Origin: an uncultured Coriobacteriia bacterium
GTDB taxonomy: Bacteria > Actinomycetota > Coriobacteriia > Anaerosomatales > PALSA-660
Length of the DNA stretch: 41,578 nt
Direction of reading: 5' to 3'
Assembly: GCA_903831865.1 (NCBI GenBank)
Contig: CAIKZH010000001.1
Coordinates: 1-41,578 of the forward strand
Shown: positions 9,643-20,293 of the stretch, piece by piece
Numbering within the stretch: the stretch's first letter is position 1
Layout: each line of letters begins with the position of its first letter
Notes under the pieces: model-generated
The model's database searches: none
The model's input: the letters and a program-made list of their open reading frames with translations, nothing else
What the model was told of the DNA's origin: nothing
Program-made: the position numbers and the translations under genes

Positions 9643-10962
9643 ATGACCGACAGCCCGCCAGAGCACGCACGGCCCTCGGTGGCGTTCGTCACGCTCGGCT
9701 GCCCCAAGAACGAGGCCGACTCCGATCGGATGGCTGCCTCGCTGTCCGCGACGTTCGAACTCGTCGATGACGTCGAGAGTGCGGACACGGTCGTCGTCAA
9801 CACCTGTGCGTTCATCCAGGAGGCCACGGAGGAGTCGGTCCGGGTCGTCCTCGAACTCGCCCAGGGCTGGAAGACGGAGCGCGCGGATCGCCGGCTCGTT
9901 GTCGCGGGATGCATGCCGTCACGCTACGGCCGCGACCTCAGCGACGCCATGCCCGAGGTCGACATGCTCCTTCCCGTCACCGACGAGGACGGGCTCGCGC
10001 GTTCTCTTGCGGCCCTGGCAGGGGTGCCGCTGGTGAGCGCGCCGACGGACGTCCGGACGCCGGCCCCGGGCGCGTCGGCATACGTGAAGGTGTCCGACGG
10101 CTGCCACCGGGCCTGCACCTACTGCGCCATCCCCGCCATCCGGGGGCCCTATCGATCTCGGACCGCCGACGAGCTCGTCGCGGAGGCCGAGCTCCTCGTC
10201 GGCGGTGGCGCCCGCGAACTCGTGCTGGTGGGGCAGGACGTCTCGGCGTGGGGCCGCGACCTTCCGGGTGACGAGTCACTCTCCACGCTCGTGGGCAGGC
10301 TGGCTGACGTGCAGGGCCTCGCCTGGCTTCGGCTGCTCTACATACAACCGGACGGCATCACTCCGGACCTGCTCGAGGCGATGGCGGCGTCGCCTGTCGT
10401 CTGCCGCTACCTCGACATCCCGATGCAGCACGCCTCGAGACCGGTGCTCGCGGCCATGGGACGCAAGGGACGTGACACGGACTATCTGCGACTTCTCGGA
10501 ACGGTCCGCGCGGCGCTGCCAGGTGTCGCGCTTCGCTCGACGTTCATCGCAGGCTTCCCGGGCGAGACGCGGGCGGACTATGAGCGTCTCCTGAGGTTCG
10601 TGCGAACGGCGAGATTGGACTACACGGGCGTGTTCGCATTCTCGTCCGAGGAAGGGACGGCTGCGGCGAGACTGACGCCGAAGGTCGCCGCGCGCACGGT
10701 CAGGTCCCGCGTGCAGCGCCTTCGGGACCTCTCCGACGAGATCGGGTTCGACCTGGCTGCGTCGCGTATCGGCACTCGAGTGGAGGTCCTGGTCGAGGGC
10801 GTCGACGACGACGGGTACACGGTCGGACGGCATCGCGGGCAGGCGCCCGAGGTCGACGGCGGCGTCCTGCTGCAAGGCGGCGAGGGGATCGCGCCCGGCA
10901 CCATCGTGGACGCCGAGATCGTCGAGGCCCTCGGGTACGACCTTGTCGGAGAGGTGCGTTGA
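9643..10962 (+). CDS. rimO: Ribosomal protein S12 methylthiotransferase
   Basis: VTLGCPKNEADSDRM, CHRACTYCAIP radical SAM motif, TRAM-like C-term. Confidence 0.94.
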   Translation: MTDSPPEHARPSVAFVTLGCPKNEADSDRMAASLSATFELVDDVESADTVVVNTCAFIQEATEESVRVVLELAQGWKTERADRRLVVAGCMPSRYGRDLSDAMPEVDMLLPVTDEDGLARSLAALAGVPLVSAPTDVRTPAPGASAYVKVSDGCHRACTYCAIPAIRGPYRSRTADELVAEAELLVGGGARELVLVGQDVSAWGRDLPGDESLSTLVGRLADVQGLAWLRLLYIQPDGITPDLLEAMAASPVVCRYLDIPMQHASRPVLAAMGRKGRDTDYLRLLGTVRAALPGVALRSTFIAGFPGETRADYERLLRFVRTARLDYTGVFAFSSEEGTAAARLTPKVAARTVRSRVQRLRDLSDEIGFDLAASRIGTRVEVLVEGVDDDGYTVGRHRGQAPEVDGGVLLQGGEGIAPGTIVDAEIVEALGYDLVGEVR

Positions 10963-11567
10963 GGTCCGTGCGCAGGCTCGGTCTCGCCAACTGGGTGACG
11001 ATACTTCGGATGACGTTCATCCCGGTGTTCCTTGTGTTCCTGCTCGGTGAGTTCGGCTCAGAACCGGGATGGGTCGCGTGGCGTCCCTGGATCGCGGCGG
11101 CCGTGTTCACGGCGCTTGCGGCCACCGATGCCGTCGACGGCTACCTCGCGAGGTCGCGCAACGAGGTCACCACCTTCGGGAAGTTCATCGACCCGCTCGC
11201 GGACAAGCTTCTGGTGACCGCCGCGCTCGTCGGCCTCGTTCAGCTGGGCAATCTGCCCGGATGGGTGGCCATCGTGATCCTCAGCCGAGAGTTGATCGTG
11301 TCCGGGCTCCGGATGGTCGCCGTCGCTGAAGGGGTCGTGATCGCGGCCTCATCGTGGGGAAAGGTGAAGACCGTCTTCCAGATCATCGCGATCGTGGCAT
11401 TCATCCTCATGGCCGCTCCGATCATCCCGGCCGCGTTGCTCCCGCAGGTGCGGTTCGTTGCCTGGACGATCATGGCCGCCGCACTCGTGCTCACCGCCGT
11501 GTCGGCCGTGCAGTACTTCTACCACGCGCGCGAAGTGATCGCGGGGCCGTGGAGCTCCTCCGCATGA
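10959..11567 (+). CDS. pgsA: CDP-diacylglycerol--glycerol-3-phosphate 3-phosphatidyltransferase
   Basis: LANWVTILRM; DAVDGYLAR...TTFGKFIDPLADKLLV CDP-alcohol phosphotransferase motif. Confidence 0.93.
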   Translation: MRSVRRLGLANWVTILRMTFIPVFLVFLLGEFGSEPGWVAWRPWIAAAVFTALAATDAVDGYLARSRNEVTTFGKFIDPLADKLLVTAALVGLVQLGNLPGWVAIVILSRELIVSGLRMVAVAEGVVIAASSWGKVKTVFQIIAIVAFILMAAPIIPAALLPQVRFVAWTIMAAALVLTAVSAVQYFYHAREVIAGPWSSSA

Positions 11568-11598
11568 GGCGGATATTCTCGAGTCTTGGAGGCGCCTG

Positions 11599-12822
11599 AT
11601 GAGCGGACGCATCGCGGCCATCGTCACGGTGGGAACGGAGCTCGTGCGTGGCCTCTCAGTGGACACCAACACCGCGGAGATCGCGCATGCCCTGCGGCGC
11701 GCGGGCATCGACGTCCTCGAAGCGGTGACGGTCGGCGATGACGAGGGCCTCCTCGCGCCGCTTCTGAGGCGCTGCGCCGAAGAGTACGACGTGGTGGTCG
11801 TCACCGGCGGACTCGGGCCGACGCACGACGACATCACGCGCGCGGCCGCCTCCTCGGGACTCGGGCTTCCTCTGGTTCGAGACGAACGCCTGGTCGAGGG
11901 CCTGCGTGGGGCGGCTGCCAGGCAGACCGACCGACGCGCGGCCCGGCAGGCCTACCTGCAGGCCGACGTCTTAGGTGGTGCGCGCGTGTTGCCCGCGGTG
12001 AAGGGCACAGCGCCGGGTCAGGTGGTCCGGACGGCGCGTGGCAGCCTCGTCCTGCTGCCGGGGCCGCCGCGCGAGATGAGACCGATGCTCGACGTGCTCA
12101 GCGCGGAGTGGGGGAGCGGCCATGCCGAGCCCGCGACGCTGCGCTGCCACGGGCTGTCGGAGTCCGATGTCCAGATGGTCGCGCAGGACGTCCTGGCCGG
12201 TCGCGAGGACATCGAGCTCACGGTGTTGGCCAGGCCGGGCGACGTGCGCCTCGTGCTGTTCGACCGGGGGGCCGGCGCCTCGAGCGTGGAGGCCGCCGCC
12301 GCGGCCATCGCCGACCGTCTGGGCGAGTCCTGCTACTCTCGCGACGGCTCCTCCCTGGCAGAGGTCGTGTTGAGGCTGGCACGCGCAGGGCGATTCCACA
12401 TCGCTACCGCCGAGTCGTGCACCGGAGGGATGCTCGGTGGGGCGATCACCGACGTTCCCGGCGCGTCGGAGTCCTACGCCGGTGGGGTCGTGGCCTACTC
12501 GGACGCCGCCAAGTCGTCGCTGCTCGGTGTCGATCCGAAGTCGCTGGAGGAGCAGGGGGCCGTGTCGGGACCCGTCGCCGCAGCGATGGCCACAGGCGCG
12601 CGCGACGCGCTGGCGGCCGACTTCGCGGTGTCGGTGACCGGGATCGCCGGCCCAGGAGGCGGCAGCGCGGACAAGCCGACGGGCACGGTGTGGTTCGGGA
12701 TGGCCGCGCCCGACGGGGTACGGACAGACCTTCGCCACTTCCCGGGTGATCGCGACGTCGTCCGCACACGGGCTGTGGCCGCAGCTCTCGACCTGCTGCG
12801 GCTCGCCCTCCTGCACGCCTGA
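11599..12822 (+). CDS. cinA: CinA family competence/damage-inducible protein (nicotinamide-nucleotide amidase)
   Basis: VTVGTELVRG, VTGGLGPTHDDIT, ATAESCTGGMLGGAITDVPGAS, VTGIAGPGGGSADKPTGTVWFG. Confidence 0.95.
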   Translation: MSGRIAAIVTVGTELVRGLSVDTNTAEIAHALRRAGIDVLEAVTVGDDEGLLAPLLRRCAEEYDVVVVTGGLGPTHDDITRAAASSGLGLPLVRDERLVEGLRGAAARQTDRRAARQAYLQADVLGGARVLPAVKGTAPGQVVRTARGSLVLLPGPPREMRPMLDVLSAEWGSGHAEPATLRCHGLSESDVQMVAQDVLAGREDIELTVLARPGDVRLVLFDRGAGASSVEAAAAAIADRLGESCYSRDGSSLAEVVLRLARAGRFHIATAESCTGGMLGGAITDVPGASESYAGGVVAYSDAAKSSLLGVDPKSLEEQGAVSGPVAAAMATGARDALAADFAVSVTGIAGPGGGSADKPTGTVWFGMAAPDGVRTDLRHFPGDRDVVRTRAVAAALDLLRLALLHA

Positions 12823-12824
12823 GG

Positions 12825-13442
12825 ATGCCTGACCGGGTCTTTCTCGCGATCGACATGCCTGAGGGCGCGAGACGGCTACTGAGCGCGCTCCAGAGCGTCT
12901 TGCGAGAGTCGGACCCGCGGTGGCTCGACGAGAAGTGGGTGCGCCCCGACCTCTTCCATGTGACGGTGCGCTTCATCGGGAGGCTCGAGGACGACGACGT
13001 GAGGCGGCTCCTCGCTGCGTTGGAGCGACCGCTCGCTCGGCTGAGCCCCTTCCGCCTCGAGTTGCGGGGCGTGCGAGCCGTTCCTAGCCCAGGGCGCGCC
13101 GCCATGGTCTGGGCGACCCTCGCAGCGGAGCGCGAGTCCCTGAGCGCCTTGGCCTCGCATGTCGAGGAGACGCTCTCGAGCGTCCTCGGGCCAAGCGAGC
13201 CTCGTCCGCACGGATTCCGTCCACACGTGACGCTTGTGAGAGCGAGAAGGCCCCACGTCCTCGCGGCCGACGCGGTGGACGCCGCCGAGACGCTGTTGGC
13301 CGACGCCGGTAAGGATCCGGACCGCATCGTGTCAGTGCGCTCACTTACTCTCTACTCGAGCACACTTGGACGTGGCGGACCCACGTACGAACGCATTGGC
13401 GAGGTCATGCTGGGACCGACCGGGCCACAAGGTGCTGATTGA
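12825..13442 (+). CDS. thpR: RNA 2',3'-cyclic phosphodiesterase (2H family)
   Basis: Two 2H motifs: FHVTVRFIG and FRPHVTLVRAR. Confidence 0.9.
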   Translation: MPDRVFLAIDMPEGARRLLSALQSVLRESDPRWLDEKWVRPDLFHVTVRFIGRLEDDDVRRLLAALERPLARLSPFRLELRGVRAVPSPGRAAMVWATLAAERESLSALASHVEETLSSVLGPSEPRPHGFRPHVTLVRARRPHVLAADAVDAAETLLADAGKDPDRIVSVRSLTLYSSTLGRGGPTYERIGEVMLGPTGPQGAD

Positions 13443-13467
13443 CTACGAACATACGTTCGTGTACGGT
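13439..13467 (+). promoter_or_regulatory. recA promoter with LexA (SOS) box in the spacer
   Basis: TTGACT (13439-13444) - 17 nt - TACGGT (13462-13467); GAACATACGTTC at 13447-13458. Confidence 0.85.
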
Positions 13468-13525
13468 CAGACGGTGGTGATGCGGCCCTGGCGGCCACGT
13501 CCCGAGGCGGATAGGGAGCGTGCGC

Positions 13526-14623
<1,098 letters not shown>

Positions 14624-14651
14624 CAGTGGAAGGGCGGGCGCCTTGGCACTC

Positions 14652-15317
14652 GTGACGGAGGTGGTTGCTCCATACCGCGGCTGCCGCCGGAGGGATGTCT
14701 GGGTCGACGGCGTGCTGTGGCGGACGACGTCATCCGACGTCGTTCGCGCCGTGGGGGTGCGCAAGGGACTCGAGCGAAGTGACGAGTCCCTCACCGGCGC
14801 GATCGACGAGGAGGAGCCGGTCCAGGCCCGTGCCCGCGCGTTCCGACTCCTCGCGTATCGCGAGCGCTCCAACGCCGAACTGCGCGACCGGCTCGTCGCC
14901 GACGGCTACCCCGCGTCCGTCGCCCTCGCAGTGGTGGACGAACTCCAGGCCTCCGGGCTCGTGGATGACGCACGCTACACGGAGGTGGCCGCACGCACTC
15001 TAGTGGATACCCGACGGTTCGGTCGCGAGCGAGCAAGGCGTGAGCTGATCGCAAAGGGCGTGGACGAGGACAGCGCGCGTGAAGCGCTCGACGCCGCCCT
15101 GACGCCGGAGGTGGAAGCGGAGCGAGCACTCTTCGAGGCCCGCTCGCTTGCCGCGCGGCCGGCGGCATCTTTCGAGAAGATCGCCGGACGTCTCACCCAC
15201 AAGGGCTACTCGGCGTCGCTGGCGGTGGCCGCCGCGCGTCGAGCACTCGACGAGGCCGCTGACGTGCGCGATGGCGGCCTCGTCGGCGATTGCGATGGGC
15301 CCGCTGACCTGCAGTAA
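14652..15317 (+). CDS. recX: Regulatory protein RecX
   Basis: ARAFRLLAYRERSNAELRDRL, LVDDARYTEVAARTLVDTRRFGRERARRELIAKGV; start uncertain (TTG 14643 or GTG 14652). Confidence 0.85.
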   Translation: MTEVVAPYRGCRRRDVWVDGVLWRTTSSDVVRAVGVRKGLERSDESLTGAIDEEEPVQARARAFRLLAYRERSNAELRDRLVADGYPASVALAVVDELQASGLVDDARYTEVAARTLVDTRRFGRERARRELIAKGVDEDSAREALDAALTPEVEAERALFEARSLAARPAASFEKIAGRLTHKGYSASLAVAAARRALDEAADVRDGGLVGDCDGPADLQ

Positions 15318-15355
15318 TCCTTCGTTCGCGGTCGGCCGGCCCGCCATGCGACTCC

Positions 15356-15385
15356 TTGACCCGGCATGCGCCGGCACCGTATCCT
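15356..15385 (+). promoter_or_regulatory. Sigma70-like promoter for rny
   Basis: TTGACC (15356-15361) - 18 nt - TATCCT (15380-15385), ~285 nt upstream of rny. Confidence 0.6.
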
Positions 15386-15669
15386 GTCACCGGCAGAAGT
15401 GATCTCACCGCGCTTCGCGGCGCGGTGTGTACGTGGGATGGACGGCCCGAGCGCTCTGACGCTGGGCGTTCGGCGTGGTCGCGGCACCACATGGTGCTGT
15501 GATTCCACATACTCGGAGCATCGCCTTTGCCGGACGTCGGGTCGTCCGGCTCGTCGGCGTTCACGATGTTGCGCAGAGCAACGAGTGAACGGAAGGCGGC
15601 AGGTCCCCGCGTCGCACGCGAAATGGCGACTAAGGACGCAGCGCCGTGCGTCCGGAGGGAGGGATCGGC

Positions 15670-17211
<1,542 letters not shown>

Positions 17212-17242
17212 CACCGAGCCATGGCTGTGGAACCTGAAGGAG

Positions 17243-17268
17243 ACGAGCGGCGCGAATGCGCCGCTCGT
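17243..17268 (+). terminator. Hairpin downstream of rny
   Basis: ACGAGCGGCGC-GAAT-GCGCCGCTCGT, 11-bp perfect stem, 4-nt loop, 30 nt past rny stop. Confidence 0.7.
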
Positions 17269-17340
17269 CCTGACTCCGGGCTCTCAGGGAGCGCACCTGT
17301 CCACGACGTGGCCTGCCTGCCGGATGATCGCCTGGACCTC

Positions 17341-17802
17341 GTGATAGAGGTCGCGCACGCGTCGGACCTCGCAGACGCCCTGGCCGTGCAGCACGCCGCC
17401 TTCGGGCGCGTCGCGCGGATGTTCGGCATCCCTCCCGAGAACCTGAGCGCGGTACGGGAGACGCTGCAGGACCTGCGTGCCCTCCGCGAGGCCGGAGCGA
17501 CGATCCTTGTCGCTCGCCTGGGGGATCGCGTCGTGGGCACTGTGAGGGCAACGGCCCGTGTCGACGGCACCGTCGACGTCGGCCGTCTTGCCGTGGTCGC
17601 GGACGCGCTGCGCCGCGGTGTGGGGCGCTCGCTCATGTGCGCCGTCGAGGACCGGTTCCCCGAGGCGAGACGGTTCGAGCTGTTCACGGGTGCCGAGGCG
17701 ACGGTACCGCTCGCCCTCTATCGCTCCATGGGCTACCGGGTGATCCGCACGGAGCCCGGCGACGCCGTCCCCATCGTCTGGCTCGCGAAGGACCGCACGT
17801 GA
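17341..17802 (+). CDS. GNAT family N-acetyltransferase
   Basis: VGTVRATARVDGTVDVGRLAVVADALRRGVGRSLM... LYRSMGYR; start moved from ORF start 17221 because that region holds the rny terminator. Confidence 0.75.
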   Translation: MIEVAHASDLADALAVQHAAFGRVARMFGIPPENLSAVRETLQDLRALREAGATILVARLGDRVVGTVRATARVDGTVDVGRLAVVADALRRGVGRSLMCAVEDRFPEARRFELFTGAEATVPLALYRSMGYRVIRTEPGDAVPIVWLAKDRT

Positions 17803-17857
17803 GCAGCGCGACTCACGTCTCGATGACGTCCGTCTACCGCGGTGCCGCGCGCCCGGC

Positions 17858-17870
17858 TACACTCCTCGCA
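17858..17870 (+). promoter_or_regulatory. -10 element (TACACT) positioned for a leaderless transcript
   Basis: TACACT 17858-17863, 6 nt, then ATG at 17870. Confidence 0.5.
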
Positions 17871-18946
17871 TGACTCCCGACGACTCTCTCCTCGACTTCG
17901 TGACCGCCGTCTCGGGCGATCAGTACGTCAAGGTCGAGGAGAATCTGGGCGACGGCTTCGTCCGCCTGAAGGTCTCCGAGGCTGAGAGGCGACAGGCGAA
18001 ACACGACATCCGCTCTGTGGAGGACGTCGTCGTCGAACTGCTCCGCAATTCCCGGGACGCGCATGCGCGCCGGATCTGGGTGGCCAGCAGCCGCGAAGGA
18101 GACACCCGCACGCTCACTGTGATAGACGACGGGGTGGGTGTCCCGCCCACGATGCGTGAGCGCATCTTCGAACCTCGCGTGACCAGCAAGCTCGAGACGA
18201 TGGTCGTGGACCGCTGGGGGGTGCACGGGCGGGGGATGGCGCTCTTCTCCGTCAAGAGCAACGTCGAGGAGGCGCGGATCGTCGCGTCGGATGTCCACAA
18301 GGGGTGCTCCGTCGTCGTCGTTGCCGCCACCGCCTCACTCCCCGAGCGAGCGGACCAGTCCAGGTGGCCTTCGGTGGAGCGCGACGAGACCGGCCGCCTG
18401 CGCGTAGGGACGGGGCCCCACAACATCGTGAGGCGCGTCGTGGAGTTCGCGCTGGAGCATCTGGACGTCGACGTCTTCAGCGGTACGCCGACCGAGGTGC
18501 TGGCTTCGCTGACGGCCGGCGCGCGCTCATCGCTCGACTCGCGCCAGCTTCTCTTCTGTGACGATCCGTCGGCGGTCGCTGTGTGGCAGCGTCCCGCGCT
18601 GGCGGGAGACGCCAACGACCTTGTCTCACTCGCAGGCGACATCGGTCTGCAGATCTCCGAGCGGACCGCGCACCGGGTGATAGCGGGGGAGATCGCGTCA
18701 CTCTCGAGTGTTCACGACCTCGTCGACGCTTCTCTGGTCGAAAGTGCTGACCGCCGTCCGGACATCTACAGGGATCGCCGGGGACTCCAGCTGCACTCTC
18801 GGGACGTGGCCGAGTTCCAGCGCCGGCTCGAGGACGCCTTCGACGTCGTGGGGGAGCGCTACTACCTGCACCTGGAAGGCGAGCCCAAGGTCAGGGTCGG
18901 ACGCGACTGCGTGACGGTACGTTTCAATGTCGCCAAGGACGACTGA
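17870..18946 (+). CDS. Standalone GHKL (Bergerat-fold) ATPase, uncharacterised
   Basis: N box VVELLRNSRDAHA, G1 VIDDGVGVPP, TSK...GVHGRGMALFSVKSN; no DHp/phosphoacceptor or sensor domain seen. Confidence 0.75.
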   Translation: MTPDDSLLDFVTAVSGDQYVKVEENLGDGFVRLKVSEAERRQAKHDIRSVEDVVVELLRNSRDAHARRIWVASSREGDTRTLTVIDDGVGVPPTMRERIFEPRVTSKLETMVVDRWGVHGRGMALFSVKSNVEEARIVASDVHKGCSVVVVAATASLPERADQSRWPSVERDETGRLRVGTGPHNIVRRVVEFALEHLDVDVFSGTPTEVLASLTAGARSSLDSRQLLFCDDPSAVAVWQRPALAGDANDLVSLAGDIGLQISERTAHRVIAGEIASLSSVHDLVDASLVESADRRPDIYRDRRGLQLHSRDVAEFQRRLEDAFDVVGERYYLHLEGEPKVRVGRDCVTVRFNVAKDD

Positions 18947-18958
18947 CCCATTGGGCTT

Positions 18959-18986
18959 CGGGCGGGCGTTGCCCGTGGAGCGCCCG
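18959..18986 (+). terminator. Possible hairpin after the GHKL ATPase gene
   Basis: CGGGCG (18959-18964) / CGCCCG (18981-18986); no U-tract. Confidence 0.3.
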
Positions 18987-19036
18987 ACGCGCGGGCTCAC
19001 CTGCCCGCCGACCCCGTCGGATCCGGCGCTGTGAGG

Positions 19037-19042
19037 TATAAT
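19037..19042 (+). promoter_or_regulatory. -10 element TATAAT upstream of spoVS
   Basis: Consensus hexamer 75 nt 5' of spoVS; no obvious -35. Confidence 0.5.
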
Positions 19043-19116
19043 CCGAGCTCACTGGAGGTTTCGTCGCTTCGCTCGTCGCCAACACCGCAGCAGATATCCG
19101 GGCACGGAAGGCCACA

Positions 19117-19401
19117 GTGGAAGTCCTCAAGGTCTCCTCACACTCCAACCCCAACTCCGTCGCGGGCGCGCTCGCGGGCGTGATCCGCGAGCAGGGTGCG
19201 GCAGAGATGCAGACCGTCGGCGCCGGCGCCCTCAATCAGGCCGTCAAGGCGATCGCTATCGCCCGTGGCTTCGTCGCACCCTCGGGTGTCGACCTCATCT
19301 GCGTCCCTGCGTTCGCTGACATCTGCATCAACGGCGAGGAGCGCACAGCGATCCGCATCCTGGTGGAGCCCCGTGACATGCGGGAACGCTCCGCCTCGTA
19401 G
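19117..19401 (+). CDS. spoVS: Stage V sporulation protein S (SpoVS)
   Basis: MEVLKVSSHSNPNSVAGALAGVIREQGAAEMQTVGAGALNQAVKAIAIARGFVAPSGVDLICVPAFADI. Confidence 0.95.
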   Translation: MEVLKVSSHSNPNSVAGALAGVIREQGAAEMQTVGAGALNQAVKAIAIARGFVAPSGVDLICVPAFADICINGEERTAIRILVEPRDMRERSAS

Positions 19402-19419
19402 GAGTCGCCGGAGGGGTCC

Positions 19420-20241
19420 GTGGCGATCGATCTGCACATCCACACGACCCACTCCGACGGCACACTCACGCCGGAGGCCGTCGTCGATCTGGCGCGTGAG
19501 GCCAGCCTGACAGCCATCGCGATCACCGATCACGACACGGTCAGCGCCGTGGCGGCCGCGACAGAGGCCGCCGGCTCGGAGATCGAGGTCGTCGCCGGTC
19601 TGGAGCTCTCCGCCCAGGGGCCGGGCGACCCGGACGTGCACATCCTCGGCTACTTCGTGGACCCGGCCGCCCCCGGTCTTCTCCGGACGCTGACCTCACT
19701 GAGGACCGCGCGCACCGCGCGCGCCGTGACCATGGTCCAGTCGCTCACCGCGGCCGGCTATCGCATCACCTGGCAGGACGTCCTGCAGCAGGCGGGCGCC
19801 GGAGCCGTCGGTCGGAGCCATGTGGCGCGTGCGCTTCTCTCCAATGGCGAGGTGGCGTCACTCGAGGAGGCCTTCATGCGCCTCATCGGCGCCAGAGCGC
19901 CCTTCTACTTCGCAAAGCGATCACTCACGCTGGGCGATGCCGTCGCGCTCGTGCACGACGCCGGCGGGGCGGCCGTCCTCGCGCACCCGGGCATCACCGG
20001 CGAAGGCTCCCTGGTCGCGCTGGTCGACGAGGGCCTGGACGGGATCGAGGCGTACCACGCCGAGCACACCACCTCGCAGCGAGCGCACTTTGCAGCGCTT
20101 GCGAAACGGTTCGGCCTGGTCGCCACCGGCGGCTCGGACTTCCACGGTCCGGGAGCCAAGGGAGCGCTGATCGGCGCGGGGGAGTGCCCCCCGCGTGCGC
20201 TCGACTCCCTGCGGGAGCGCGCCGCCGCTCGGCGGTCCTGA
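19420..20241 (+). CDS. PHP domain phosphoesterase (RNase AM/YciV-like)
   Basis: DLHIHTTHSDGTLTPE, AITDHDTVSAV, GLELSA, HPGI, GGSDFHG. Confidence 0.88.
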   Translation: MAIDLHIHTTHSDGTLTPEAVVDLAREASLTAIAITDHDTVSAVAAATEAAGSEIEVVAGLELSAQGPGDPDVHILGYFVDPAAPGLLRTLTSLRTARTARAVTMVQSLTAAGYRITWQDVLQQAGAGAVGRSHVARALLSNGEVASLEEAFMRLIGARAPFYFAKRSLTLGDAVALVHDAGGAAVLAHPGITGEGSLVALVDEGLDGIEAYHAEHTTSQRAHFAALAKRFGLVATGGSDFHGPGAKGALIGAGECPPRALDSLRERAAARRS

Positions 20242-20252
20242 AGGTCACGCGT

Positions 20253-20275
20253 CCCGGGGTGACTCGCACCCCGGG
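20253..20275 (+). terminator. Hairpin terminator after PHP gene, abutting miaB promoter
   Basis: CCCGGGGTG-ACTCG-CACCCCGGG, 9-bp perfect stem. Confidence 0.65.
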
Positions 20276-20293
20276 TGCTACCATCTGCGAGCC

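Noticed and set aside
17221-17340. N-terminal extension of the GNAT ORF
   Set aside because: This segment contains the 11-bp-stem rny terminator and no GNAT-like sequence; GTG 17341 is a better start.
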